64,000 nucleotides of DNA from Parabacteroides timonensis (GTDB taxonomy: Bacteria; Bacteroidota; Bacteroidia; Bacteroidales; Tannerellaceae), in the NCBI RefSeq assembly GCF_900128505.1, contig NZ_LT669941.1, positions 1,103,526 to 1,167,525 on the forward strand, given 5' to 3'. This document shows positions 34,303 to 42,901 of the stretch, piece after piece. Made by a program: the position numbers and the translations under genes. The notes beneath the pieces were generated by a model. The model did not search any database and had not been told where the DNA came from. It saw nothing but the letters and a program-made list of their open reading frames with translations. Position 1 is the stretch's first letter. The number at the start of each line of letters is the position of its first letter.

Positions 34303-36588
34303 ATGAATATAAAACTAAAGAACATATTACTGCTCCCGGCACTCGCCATCGCCTGTACGGGATGCAACAACGACCCCGTCGACGGTGAAATATCCTTGAC
34401 AGGAGCAGCCAACGAAATACAGTTGGTTATCGCAGGCAACGGCGAAGGTGTAGACTACACGAAAGCCATCGCCTCAGAAAGTGAAAACAAGATAGAGAAC
34501 CTCGATGTCTATATCTTTGCCTCTGACGCACAGACAGGTACATACAGATACCTCGACAAATGGGAAAGCGCTGCGGCAAACGACAAAGTACAGAATAAGT
34601 TTCTCCTGCAAGCATCCGGTTCCGAATGGAACGCTTCGATCTTCCCCACTGAAGTAGCAGGTTACCCTTATCTGAAACTCTTCCTCGTGGCAAACCGCGA
34701 AGACGATCTCTATCAGGAAAACGGAGCGACCGCACTGACACTTACCCCATTCACTAGTAGCGACAATTTTGATGCCGCCACCGACGAAGCAGCCTTCCTA
34801 CAATCGTACACAAAGGCACTTACTGCAGAAAAGGTTTTGTACCCGTCATTATTAATGACCGGTAACGGCACAACAAAGATGCTGGGAACCGTCTCGAACG
34901 TAAAGATCGAACTCAAACGTGTCGTTGCCCGTTTCGATATCGACAACACCGCACGCACCTCCAACCTGACCATCCAGTCTATCGCCCTCAAACAGGGACG
35001 CAAGACAGGTACACTTTGGAGTAGCGGCACACTGACACCGATAGTCGATGCAGATCTGGCCACCTCTCCCCTTCTGATGGAATACAAAGAGGTGGATTAC
35101 ACCGCCTTAGCGAATGCCAATACAGGAGTAACAGAAAGTGCCATCTACACCTACCCCACACTCGATACCGACAAGGCCAGCCTGATTATCAAAGGGACAT
35201 ATCACGACCCGGTAACCAACAGCGATAAACCGGCTACCTATACCGTCCCCCTTCAAAAGACGGACGGTGCTACGGGCACCACTGCCGACATCGCCATCCT
35301 ACGCAACAACCGCTACAAACTGCGTATCATCGACGTCACCAGCACCACAATGGCTGCCGCCTTCGAAATCGAAGACTGGACAAGCAGCGGTGGTATCATC
35401 GTTAAGCCGGAACCACCGGTATTACCGATAACATTCACCGCAGATGGTGCCGATGTAGCGGAAGTCGGAGACGACAAAATACGTGTAGATGTGGACGGCG
35501 GTACATTCACCTTGACAGTCTCCCATATCAACAACAAGCCGGTCACCATCGAAACCACTCCCGAATACGAGCCGACCTATGGTGACGGCAATAACAACTG
35601 GATCACGATCGCTCCTGTCACAAGGGCTACTGCTACCGATGATACAAAAACAATCACCATCGCAGCAAACAGCAGCATAGATACGGATCAAAGACCGCAT
35701 GAAGTCCACATCGGCTACATCACTGTCAAATGGGGAGATACAGCAGAGGAACAAATGAAACTGGAAATCTACCGAGGAGCTTCAATAGTGACTTATTTGG
35801 ATCCGAATGCCGGACAAACAGTACGCTTTGCAGCCGTAAAAATGAAGGATGACAGGTATTGGGCACCTATCAATGTAGGGGCAAAAACGGCAAAGAACAA
35901 AGCGATCAGAGATGAAAATACAGACATCACAAATGATGTAGGTAAACTATTCCAATGGGGACGTTCGCAAGGGCTGAATGCGACAAACAATGCAGCGATT
36001 TGTACCGAAGAGGCCAATCTCGGAGATCTAGGTCACCCGACAAGGGAAGATCTTGTTGATATGAGTAAATGGAATGGAAAGTTCATCAACGGTGACGGTA
36101 CTCTATACAACAACTGGTTGCAGATCAATGGTGACGGTCAGCCAAATCCTCCAGATCCAGGGAAATATGTAGAAGCTTCCTGGTGCCTACAACTCTGGAA
36201 CGCCAACAATGGAAAGGATAATGCCAATCCTGTTAAGGGAGCTCACGATCCTTGTCCTGCAGGCTGGCGTGTTCCGACTGATTCTGAATGGGAAGATTTA
36301 GGTGTATCATCCGATTCAAATCCATCCGGTGCGACCTGGGATGATGTAAATAATCGCACAATCATTCCTGGAAAAGAAAACGGAAAGAACCTTATCTTGC
36401 CTGCCGCGGGCTGTCGCGAGTGCTATAACGGACAATCCGATACGCAGGGCACCTATGGCTATTACTGGCAATCTTTAGCTACCAGCCAAGAAGTCTACTA
36501 CGTAACCGTCAATAATAACAGCAAGCCCCTCGGTTGGCACTCAAACTCGGCAACCTCTGCCTTCTCGGTGCGCTGTATCCAGGAATAA
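34303..36588 (+). CDS. Fimbrillin / BACON-like / FISUMP lipoprotein B2
   Basis: 761 residues, paralogue of A2, with the same lipoprotein signal (lipid Cys at 21), fimbrillin region, BACON-like domain (about 395-500) and FISUMP domain (DDRYWAPINVG, GKLFQWGR, DPCPAGWRVPTDSEW, NLILPAAGCR, YYWQSLATS, FSVRCIQE). The first ~490 residues nearly match A2; the last ~250 are diverged, including loss of the WSSS motif (WQSL instead). The equal length of A2 and B2 despite this divergence points to conserved fold with exchanged surface. Followed by an HU gene 34 bp downstream. Confidence 0.78.
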   Translation: MNIKLKNILLLPALAIACTGCNNDPVDGEISLTGAANEIQLVIAGNGEGVDYTKAIASESENKIENLDVYIFASDAQTGTYRYLDKWESAAANDKVQNKFLLQASGSEWNASIFPTEVAGYPYLKLFLVANREDDLYQENGATALTLTPFTSSDNFDAATDEAAFLQSYTKALTAEKVLYPSLLMTGNGTTKMLGTVSNVKIELKRVVARFDIDNTARTSNLTIQSIALKQGRKTGTLWSSGTLTPIVDADLATSPLLMEYKEVDYTALANANTGVTESAIYTYPTLDTDKASLIIKGTYHDPVTNSDKPATYTVPLQKTDGATGTTADIAILRNNRYKLRIIDVTSTTMAAAFEIEDWTSSGGIIVKPEPPVLPITFTADGADVAEVGDDKIRVDVDGGTFTLTVSHINNKPVTIETTPEYEPTYGDGNNNWITIAPVTRATATDDTKTITIAANSSIDTDQRPHEVHIGYITVKWGDTAEEQMKLEIYRGASIVTYLDPNAGQTVRFAAVKMKDDRYWAPINVGAKTAKNKAIRDENTDITNDVGKLFQWGRSQGLNATNNAAICTEEANLGDLGHPTREDLVDMSKWNGKFINGDGTLYNNWLQINGDGQPNPPDPGKYVEASWCLQLWNANNGKDNANPVKGAHDPCPAGWRVPTDSEWEDLGVSSDSNPSGATWDDVNNRTIIPGKENGKNLILPAAGCRECYNGQSDTQGTYGYYWQSLATSQEVYYVTVNNNSKPLGWHSNSATSAFSVRCIQE

Positions 36589-36622
36589 CCGTTCGGTCAT
36601 TACTAACAAAAACAAATTTGAT

Positions 36623-36901
36623 ATGAATAAAGCAGATATGGTTAAAGAGTTATCCTCCCGGCTCGGTTGTACACAGACCGAAAGCCTCCATATAATCAAT
36701 ACGTGGCAGGAGGTAATCAGGGACAACCTGAGTCAGGGGAATAATATCGTACTTCAGGGATTCGGCTCCTTTGCCTGCTGGCAACAGACAGAACGATTGG
36801 GCCGCAATCCACGAACCGGCAAATCCTGCATGATCCCTTCACGCGTTAGCGTCAAGTTCAAACCGGGAAAGTTTTTATTACAATGTCTGAACAAAAAGTA
36901 A
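36623..36901 (+). CDS. HU-family DNA-binding protein
   Basis: 92 residues with the usual bacterial HU/IHF layout: MNKADMVKELSSRLGCTQTES helical start, VLQGFGSFACW strand, and RLGRNPRTGKSCMIPSRVSVKFKPGK beta-arm with the conserved Arg-Asn-Pro-x-Thr-Gly. It bends DNA non-specifically or at preferred sites in the nucleoid. Here it is the last gene after the fimbrillin duplication on the same strand, so it may be cotranscribed with B2. HU-type proteins help site-specific recombination in other systems, so a role at the invertible segment is possible but unproven. Confidence 0.88.
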   Translation: MNKADMVKELSSRLGCTQTESLHIINTWQEVIRDNLSQGNNIVLQGFGSFACWQQTERLGRNPRTGKSCMIPSRVSVKFKPGKFLLQCLNKK

Positions 36902-36910
36902 CCTTGTAGA

Positions 36911-36950
36911 AATGAGGGCGAGACCTATTGATGTCTTGCCCTCATTATTT
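36911..36950. terminator. Terminator after the HU gene
   Basis: AATGAGGGCGAGAC (36911-36924) pairs with GTCTTGCCCTCATT (36933-36946), with one G-U, followed by ATTTTTATT. It can serve the plus-strand HU gene and, on the other strand, the lipoprotein gene ending at 36951. Confidence 0.8.
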
Positions 36951-37628
36951 TTATTCCAGCGTAATCTCCTTGCTTTGAATATAGGAAACATTCAGCTGGC
37001 CCCCGGCATTTCCGTTACTCTCCTGCAAAGGATGAGTTTTTGCACGGCTGAGCGACAAGCTTCCTTTAGCAGGTAAAGAGGAATTACCGAAATTGATGTT
37101 GATGGATTTACTGCCTTCAGTACGGCTAAACACGTTATATGATCCTCCGACGTAAGTGACCCGCACCTCGACCAGTTCATCCTTTCCTACCGGATCTCCC
37201 TCCCAGGTAAGCGTAGTCGTACCTGTTATTTTGGCTGAAGTAAAAGACTCGGGGATAGCGATCGGCTTCACGTCGTTTATGGAAGCGACATTTGTATAGA
37301 TACTGTCTTTTGCCCGCGTAAAGACAAAAGTCATATCATCCAATCCGGAGAATGAATAAGTATAAAAATAAGTACCTACATTGTCAAACTCCGGAGTCTT
37401 ACCATTGATTGTAATGGAAGCCGGACCGTTCAATCTGATATTAATGCCGGCACTATCCAGTTTATTGAAATTAGCTCCGACACGCGTCGTATTATTGGTC
37501 ACATCGTAAGCGACACCCAGATTCTGATAAAAGGGAACATCCGCATCGATATCGGGAGCGTCATCATTATCACAGGAGGTAAATGCCCATGCAGAGACGA
37601 GAAAGGCAAACAAGAAATACTTTTTCAT
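36951..37628 (-). CDS. Unknown lipoprotein of 225 residues
   Basis: The N-terminus has a lipoprotein signal (FLVSAWAFTSC, lipid Cys at 19) followed by an acidic stretch DNDDAPDIDAD. The rest is predicted mostly beta, rich in Ser, Thr, Asn and Gly, with no catalytic motif I can recognise. Adhesin-like or immunoglobulin-like folds are possible. It lies alone on the minus strand between the HU gene and the corrinoid ABC transporter, 102 bp after the latter's last gene; it could be cotranscribed with it and act as an accessory surface lipoprotein, but no motif supports corrinoid binding. Confidence 0.6.
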   Translation of the reverse strand: MKKYFLFAFLVSAWAFTSCDNDDAPDIDADVPFYQNLGVAYDVTNNTTRVGANFNKLDSAGINIRLNGPASITINGKTPEFDNVGTYFYTYSFSGLDDMTFVFTRAKDSIYTNVASINDVKPIAIPESFTSAKITGTTTLTWEGDPVGKDELVEVRVTYVGGSYNVFSRTEGSKSININFGNSSLPAKGSLSLSRAKTHPLQESNGNAGGQLNVSYIQSKEITLE

Positions 37629-37730
37629 GACGTTTAATATTTTGAATTACCTCTATATAACAAACGAAATGAGAAAAGTTTATCCTGTTAACATATTTCA
37701 GTTGACAGTTGACAAGTGACAGTTGACAGA

Positions 37731-38735
37731 TTACAGAGATAACAATAATTCTTCGATGGAAGCAACCTGTCGCTGCTGCCCGTTCGAAAAATAAAGGGTG
37801 ATGGCAGATGTTGCGGTATCACCGGCATCGATCCAGCTCTCCGATTCTATTTCGGAACCGGCATAAATGCCGTTTCGCAAAAGAGCCTTACGCACCATTG
37901 CATATTTCTGGCCGTCACCGACAAGACGGATTTTCTTATCGTATTGGTTGTCGATACGGAACAATCCGGTTTCCATATCGAAGACAATCCCTTTACGGGC
38001 AAAGAAACCGCTCAGAGAACCACTCAATGCCAGGTCTTCGGGTGTACCGGTACTGATCCCTTTCTCCCTATCCATCAGCCAGATCTTATCGGCTATCTGA
38101 AGGGCCAGTTCGAGATCGTGAGTGGAAAGGAAAATCGTTTTATTGGTGGAACGGGTAAGGCTATGCAACAATTGCATGATCTCGACTTTACTGGGAAAAT
38201 CGAGAAAAGCCGTCGGTTCATCGAGAAAGATAACAGGTGTCTCCTGCGCCAGCGCTTTGGCGATCATGACCTTCTGCCGTTCACCGTCGGAAAGGGTGTG
38301 CACCATGCGTGAAGCAAGGTTCTCGATACGGACCAGGGAGATAGATTCTTCTACGATCTGCTTGTCTTCTTTCCCTAACCGTCCCCAAAAACCGGTGTAC
38401 GGACTGCGTCCCATCCCGATCAATTCCCGGACAGTCATGTTACGTATCTCACACTTATCTGTCAGTACCACTCCCACTATAGTGCTAAGCTCCTTATCAC
38501 TATAGTCCTGTATATCGCGGGACAGTAGTGCTATTTCGCCGGATATACGAGGCTGAAAAGCGGACAAGGTACGTAATAAAGTAGACTTCCCGACGCCATT
38601 GGCTCCCAATAGACAGGTTAATTCGCCACTGTAGATTGTTGTCGTTATATGGCTAGCTACCAGCTTTGTATCATTCTTGGAATGATAGCCGATAGAGAGA
38701 TCGTTTATCTGAATAGTTGCCTCTTTCATACTCAT
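37731..38735 (-). CDS. btuD: ABC transporter ATPase, BtuD/FecE type, with C-terminal extension
   Basis: 334 residues. Walker A LLGANGVGKSTLL (about 38-50), signature LSDGERQKVMIAKAL (about 146), Walker B VIFLDEPTAFLD and switch His in STHDLEL. These powers import through the inner membrane for Fe-siderophore or cobalamin systems. Usual length is about 255-265; here about 75 extra residues follow (from about 255, MVRKALLRNGIYAGSEIES ... VASIEELLLSL), with an alpha/beta pattern. It overlaps the permease gene by 4 bp. Substrate is inferred from the riboswitch upstream of the first gene. Confidence 0.8.
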   Translation of the reverse strand: MSMKEATIQINDLSIGYHSKNDTKLVASHITTTIYSGELTCLLGANGVGKSTLLRTLSAFQPRISGEIALLSRDIQDYSDKELSTIVGVVLTDKCEIRNMTVRELIGMGRSPYTGFWGRLGKEDKQIVEESISLVRIENLASRMVHTLSDGERQKVMIAKALAQETPVIFLDEPTAFLDFPSKVEIMQLLHSLTRSTNKTIFLSTHDLELALQIADKIWLMDREKGISTGTPEDLALSGSLSGFFARKGIVFDMETGLFRIDNQYDKKIRLVGDGQKYAMVRKALLRNGIYAGSEIESESWIDAGDTATSAITLYFSNGQQRQVASIEELLLSL

Positions 38736-39769
38736 TCGTTCAGTTCGTTTTTACGTCTGCGGAATAATACGGAAGCAACGACCGGAGCACCGACCAATGC
38801 GGTTACCGAGTTGACCGGCAAAGCTCCCTCGAATCCCGGCATACGTGCAATCAGGTTACAAGCCAATGCCAGGGCTGCCCCCACAAATAAGACACCGGGC
38901 ATCAGTATGCGATGATCGGAGGTCTGGAAAATGGCACGGCAAAGATGAGGAACAGCAAGTCCCAGGAAGACGATCGGACCACAGTAAGCGGTCACGATAG
39001 CAGTCAATACACCGGCAGAGGTGATAACGAGCAGGCGTGCCCGTTTGATATTCAGTCCCAGGTTACGGGCATAACCGTCGCCGAGAAGCATCAGGTTTAA
39101 TGTCTTTATCAATAGAAATGAAAGAGGGATCAGGATAGCCATAATCGCTACAAAAAGCATCATCTGATTACCGGAGACACGTGAGAAGCTTCCCAGCCCC
39201 CAGATTACATAAGCACGGATATCTTCTTCCACACTAAAGAATTTCAACACACCGATCACGGCATTTGCCACATAACCGATCATCACTCCGATAATCAATA
39301 GTGTCACATTCCCTTTTACCTTCTGCGAGACATAAACGATCAGTGCCATGACAGACAAGGAACCGACTATGGCCGCAATGGATAAGGCAATCTCTCCCAT
39401 AAAGCCCAGCTTACTCAACGCCACGCCTCCCAGGCTTCCACTCAGTAAGACAACGAAAGCGACTCCCATACTTGCACCGGAGCTGATACCCAACACAGAA
39501 GGTCCCGCCAAAGGGTTACGGAATACGGTTTGCATCTGAAGCCCGCTGATCGCTAATCCGGCTCCGGCTACTAATGCCGTCAAGGCTTGCGGAAAGCGTG
39601 ATTTCCAGATAATATTCTGCCAGGTGACCGGTTCGTCTCCATTGCCGCAGATGATATTCCAAACCGAATGGAAGGGAATCGAAACAGATCCCAACACCAG
39701 ATTCAGAAACAACAACACGACGATCGAGACAAGGATCAAAAGCATCAGGATAGTATTAGAATACTTCAT
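38732..39769 (-). CDS. btuC: ABC transporter permease, BtuC/FecCD type
   Basis: 345 residues with about ten hydrophobic segments and FecCD-family marks: ALTALVAGAGLAISGLQMQTVFRNPLAGPSVLGISSGASMG (about 57-97) and PHLCRAIFQTSDHRILMPGVLFVGAALALACNLIAR (about 268-305), the ATPase contact loop. It forms the membrane channel for corrinoid uptake with the adjacent ATPase and binding protein. Second gene of the minus-strand set, starting 9 bp after the binding protein gene ends. Confidence 0.82.
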   Translation of the reverse strand: MKYSNTILMLLILVSIVVLLFLNLVLGSVSIPFHSVWNIICGNGDEPVTWQNIIWKSRFPQALTALVAGAGLAISGLQMQTVFRNPLAGPSVLGISSGASMGVAFVVLLSGSLGGVALSKLGFMGEIALSIAAIVGSLSVMALIVYVSQKVKGNVTLLIIGVMIGYVANAVIGVLKFFSVEEDIRAYVIWGLGSFSRVSGNQMMLFVAIMAILIPLSFLLIKTLNLMLLGDGYARNLGLNIKRARLLVITSAGVLTAIVTAYCGPIVFLGLAVPHLCRAIFQTSDHRILMPGVLFVGAALALACNLIARMPGFEGALPVNSVTALVGAPVVASVLFRRRKNELNE

Positions 39770-39778
39770 CGTCCCTAT

Positions 39779-40945
39779 TTATTTAAGTAAATCATAATAG
39801 ACAGGCGTGTGATCCGGCAGCAGATTCGGATGAAAGATATGCAATAAATCGCCCAATACAACCTCCGGCTCAGTCGGCATGCTCTCGTAAAAAGGTTTCT
39901 CCCGCATATTACAGTAGATCACTCCTTTTTCCTTGAAGGCACGGAAGTCTGCATAACGGGGATCCTGATCTTTCAGGGATTTATAAGTATATGTTCCCGG
40001 ATAGCTGTTTACGATACGCCAGTAATCGGCTTCATCGGCCTGGTTATAGACGGTCTCGAAGTCGAGCGTCACACCGCCGGAACGATCGTCGTCTTTCAAA
40101 AAGTAATCAGCGCCGGCATCTTTGAAAAGCTGTGCAAGGAAACTCTTTCCTCCTACTGCATACCAGTTGCCACCATGTATTTCGCCACTGAACACGATAG
40201 GACGTTTCTGTACTTTACCTTCGGCAGTCAGCTCTTTCAGTTCGTTGTAGCGGTTCTCTATAGCTGAGAATTTCTCATTGGCTTCCTGCTCTATCCCGAG
40301 TAACAGACCGACAAACTTAATCCATTCAGCCTGTCCCAGTGGTGTCATTTCTTTATATCCCAGATGAGGAATCAGAGGAATACCGATATCTTTCATCGTC
40401 TCGTATCCGCCACGTTTAAAGGGAGAGATCAGGATCAGGTCGGGATTGATACTCATAATCACTTCATTATCGAAATTACCTTCGATCCCGATCTTCGCTG
40501 TCTTTCCTTCCTTCAACTGATTATTGATAGTCTTATTAAACAGATGGCGTGTACTCGTGATACCGACTACCTTATCCTCCGCTCCCAACTTAATGAAATT
40601 GGAGAGTTGCAGGGAGGTCATACAAATGGCACTACGCACAGGTGTTTCGATCACCGTATAATCGGCAGGAATACCTTCCGGCTTCGTCCCACGGGGAACC
40701 AATGCATACAGGAAATGCGTGCTTTCTTCATTCTGCGGGTCATGTATATCCATCAGGACATAACCGTCGGCATAAGTCAACTGAAAACCTTCGGCATACT
40801 TTGGCGCTACCTGAACCCGGTTATCCGTCATAGTCGTTTGCTGCGAAGAAACATTCTCTTTCTCCTGCTGATTTCCTTTTGATGCACACGATGTAGCCAA
40901 TAGCGTAACCAGGCAACAACCTACTAAATACTTGTTCATATTCAT
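39779..40945 (-). CDS. btuF: Periplasmic substrate-binding lipoprotein, BtuF-like
   Basis: About 388 residues from the ATG at 40943-40945, chosen because the lipoprotein signal (KYLVGCCLVTLLATSCASKG) begins there and AAAAAACAAT precedes it. Class III binding-protein marks: VVGITSTRHLFNKTIN near 120, MSINPDLILISPF near 170, and GGVTLDFETVYNQADEADYWRI near 310. Family members deliver ferric siderophores or cobalamin; the cobalamin riboswitch immediately upstream makes corrinoids the likely cargo. First gene of the btuFCD-type transcript. Confidence 0.8.
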   Translation of the reverse strand: MNMNKYLVGCCLVTLLATSCASKGNQQEKENVSSQQTTMTDNRVQVAPKYAEGFQLTYADGYVLMDIHDPQNEESTHFLYALVPRGTKPEGIPADYTVIETPVRSAICMTSLQLSNFIKLGAEDKVVGITSTRHLFNKTINNQLKEGKTAKIGIEGNFDNEVIMSINPDLILISPFKRGGYETMKDIGIPLIPHLGYKEMTPLGQAEWIKFVGLLLGIEQEANEKFSAIENRYNELKELTAEGKVQKRPIVFSGEIHGGNWYAVGGKSFLAQLFKDAGADYFLKDDDRSGGVTLDFETVYNQADEADYWRIVNSYPGTYTYKSLKDQDPRYADFRAFKEKGVIYCNMREKPFYESMPTEPEVVLGDLLHIFHPNLLPDHTPVYYDLLK

Positions 40946-41005
40946 ATTGTTTTTTATCCGACACAAACCGTCCAAACCCACGAGGACAATCGTTATGCAA
41001 AAAAT

Positions 41006-41178
41006 GGCAGGTCTTCTGACTTACTTCCATCCCGAATGCCTTCCCGATCGCAAAGACCAGTGGCAAAAGGTATTATCAGGATGTTTATAAAGCTTCACAG
41101 CAGCGTGGACTGTCCGGGATTTACACCCGGTTCCCTTTTAATCTGTCTCCGTGAACAGGAGTTTTACAGAACCGATTT
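41006..41178 (-). ncRNA. Cobalamin riboswitch upstream of btuFCD
   Basis: On the minus strand: GGGAACCGGGTGTAAATCCCGGACAGTCC (41105-41136 area), GCTGCTGTGAAGC, GATCGGGAAGGC and the B12 box AAGTCAGAAGACCTGCC at 41006-41022. A TAnnTTTG box (TACTTTTG, 41185-41192, minus strand) would start transcription near 41178. The aptamer ends about 60 nt before the btuF start. Confidence 0.92.
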
Positions 41179-41184
41179 CGAGCG

Positions 41185-41192
41185 CAAAAGTA
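41185..41192 (-). promoter_or_regulatory. -7 box of btuFCD promoter
   Basis: TACTTTTG on the minus strand matches the -7 consensus and would begin the RNA right at the riboswitch. -33 box unclear. Confidence 0.55.
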
Positions 41193-41274
41193 ATAAGAAA
41201 AACTGAACCATTCGCATACGGAACTGTTATTTACTGAGAATGTCGCTTCACCCCTGATATTGTTCAGTAGTTTA

Positions 41275-41306
41275 TTTGGAGACTTCCGTTATTTTAAGCA
41301 CTTTTG
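41275..41306 (+). promoter_or_regulatory. cbiL promoter
   Basis: TTTG (41275-41278) and CACTTTTG (41299-41306, one mismatch to TAnnTTTG) are separated by exactly 20 bp. The start would be near 41313, 17 nt before the ATG at 41330. No riboswitch precedes the gene on this strand. Confidence 0.55.
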
Positions 41307-41329
41307 CCCTCCGAATAAAACAAGAGCAA

Positions 41330-42028
41330 ATGACACATCCTATCAGCTTCGTTTCATTAGGTCCCGGAGAACCGGAACTTATCACTGTAAAAGGGCTTAA
41401 ACAACTTCAGCAGGCAGATATAATCTATTGCCCGGCTACCCGGAATAAGCAGGGAGATTCTCTTTCACGTGCGGCAGATATCGTGCGTGCTTTAGATATA
41501 AATGAAATTGCCATCCAATGCTTTATGCTTCCTATGAGTAAAGACCGTACAGAAGCTTGGAAGGCCTACGATAGTTTATACAATGAGGCTGTGGCAAACC
41601 ATGCAATAGGTAAACGGATTGTCATCGTTGCCGAAGGGGATGCTGGTTTCTATTCATCCATACAATACATATACGACAAACTTACAGACACTGGGATCGC
41701 TGTACAGCGTATTGCCGGGATTCCGGCTTTTATTGCAGCAGGAGCCTTAGCTGGGTTGCATATTGTCAAACAGGAAGAACAGATCGTTGTCATTCCCGGA
41801 ACACCTTCTACCGAAGAGTTGAGTGAAAAAATACATGCCGGATATGTAATCGTCATTATGAAACTGTCACAATGTGTGGAAGCCGTACACGACTGTATCC
41901 GGAAGCATCCGCAGACACAGTTCCATTACTTTGAAAATGTGGGAACAGAAAAAGAATATTATACTTCCGATAAGAAGATTATAGCGGATAAAGTGTACCC
42001 CTATTTTTCATTGATGATCATACAATAA
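41330..42028 (+). CDS. cbiL: Precorrin-2 C20-methyltransferase
   Basis: About 232 residues. SAM methylase of the CobI/CbiL type: FVSLGPGEPELITVKGLKQLQQADIIYCPAT at the start, AEGDAGFYSSIQYIYD near 102, and IAGIPAFIAAGALAGLHIV near 128. It methylates C20 of (cobalt-)precorrin-2, the step between CbiK and CbiHC in the other cluster. I chose ATG 41330; an in-frame TTG at 41276 lies on the -33 box. It sits divergently from the corrinoid importer and 23 kb from the rest of the ring-forming genes. Confidence 0.88.
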   Translation: MTHPISFVSLGPGEPELITVKGLKQLQQADIIYCPATRNKQGDSLSRAADIVRALDINEIAIQCFMLPMSKDRTEAWKAYDSLYNEAVANHAIGKRIVIVAEGDAGFYSSIQYIYDKLTDTGIAVQRIAGIPAFIAAGALAGLHIVKQEEQIVVIPGTPSTEELSEKIHAGYVIVIMKLSQCVEAVHDCIRKHPQTQFHYFENVGTEKEYYTSDKKIIADKVYPYFSLMIIQ

Positions 42029-42113
42029 TCCCCATCATAAGCCTAAAACAGAGTAGTTCTGGGAAATGACGGGGATATTAAAGGTAAAATCTATCGATAT
42101 TGTATTGCAAAAA

Positions 42114-42566
42114 CTATACTGATTCTATAATGTTACTCAAACGGTTCATATGATACCGGAGTGACTGAACAGATTCCCAGTTCTGGTGCCCTGACTTACA
42201 CAACTCACGCGCACTTACCAACACACCTGAAATATGACTACTGATCTCTTCGATCTTTTTATTCGTTTCATTATAAAGAGATTCAACTTCTTCCGGTGAA
42301 TATATGGAAGCAGATTGTGCCAACGATTCAAGCAATTCCATCTGGTAAACACCAGCCTTCGGGATCAAATTGCGGACGGCATAATGATGAAGATCCTGGA
42401 TTTCCTTCTGCTTGGTTGTATCCCAACCTACATTACTCGTACTAACCGAAGGACTCATCTTTGAAAACATATGAATCCCCAAACAATCTGCAATTGTTCT
42501 TATCCATGATCCTGTTTCTACCTCTTTTGAAGCTACACCTGCCAAACTAAATCTCATTGTTGTCAT
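42114..42566 (-). CDS. Unknown small helical protein
   Basis: About 150 residues from ATG 42566, preceded by a good GGAGAT ribosome site; an upstream TTG at 42572 overlaps it. No signal peptide or membrane segment. Residues about 55-150 are predicted mostly helical with heptad-like spacing (KQKEIQDLHHYAV, LESLAQSASIYSPEEVESLYNETNKKIEEISSHISGVLVSARELC). I do not recognise a family. It stands alone between cbiL (convergent) and fhs (divergent), with the 392 bp to fhs AT-rich and holding only the fhs promoter. It may be a structural or regulatory protein; there is no basis for a function. Confidence 0.55.
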   Translation of the reverse strand: MTTMRFSLAGVASKEVETGSWIRTIADCLGIHMFSKMSPSVSTSNVGWDTTKQKEIQDLHHYAVRNLIPKAGVYQMELLESLAQSASIYSPEEVESLYNETNKKIEEISSHISGVLVSARELCKSGHQNWESVQSLRYHMNRLSNIIESV

Positions 42567-42901
42567 AATCAAATCTCCTTAATTACATAAACCGAAGTTT
42601 TTAAAATCGCTACACACTTTCTTTTTATCACCCTAAGCCTGCTGTTTATTATATTTTGCTATCGTGACGACACAAAATTAATCAATTTGTTATACACAAC
42701 AATCTATTATCCATATTTTATAATTCTTTAAGAGCAAAACTATCTAAATGCATTATTTTTGCCAACTAAAGATGACAAATACATCAAAAAGTACCACTTT
42801 AAGATGACAAAGATTTGTTTCCATTCTTCTTTTAGCATCTTTTATCAATATGACAGCAATATAATATCTCCACTCCCACCGGAAACCTTTCATTGTGACA
42901 T

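Larger units (their letters stand above)
32330..36610 (+). repeat. Duplicated fimbrillin/lectin unit B (4.3 kb)
   Basis: Second copy of the unit at 26266-30498, in the same orientation. Leader, gene order, first two-thirds of each gene and the spacer after the first gene are conserved to a few differences per 100 bp. The 3' part of each gene differs. Confidence 0.9.

Noticed and set aside
26266..36610. Complete diversity-generating retroelement in the window
   Set aside because: No reverse transcriptase, Avd-like gene or adenine-rich template repeat was found; only the target ends are present.
37695..37725. Short AGTTGACA repeats near 37700 and TCAACTG repeats near 32310
   Set aside because: Short, imperfect and common in such genomes; no function can be assigned.
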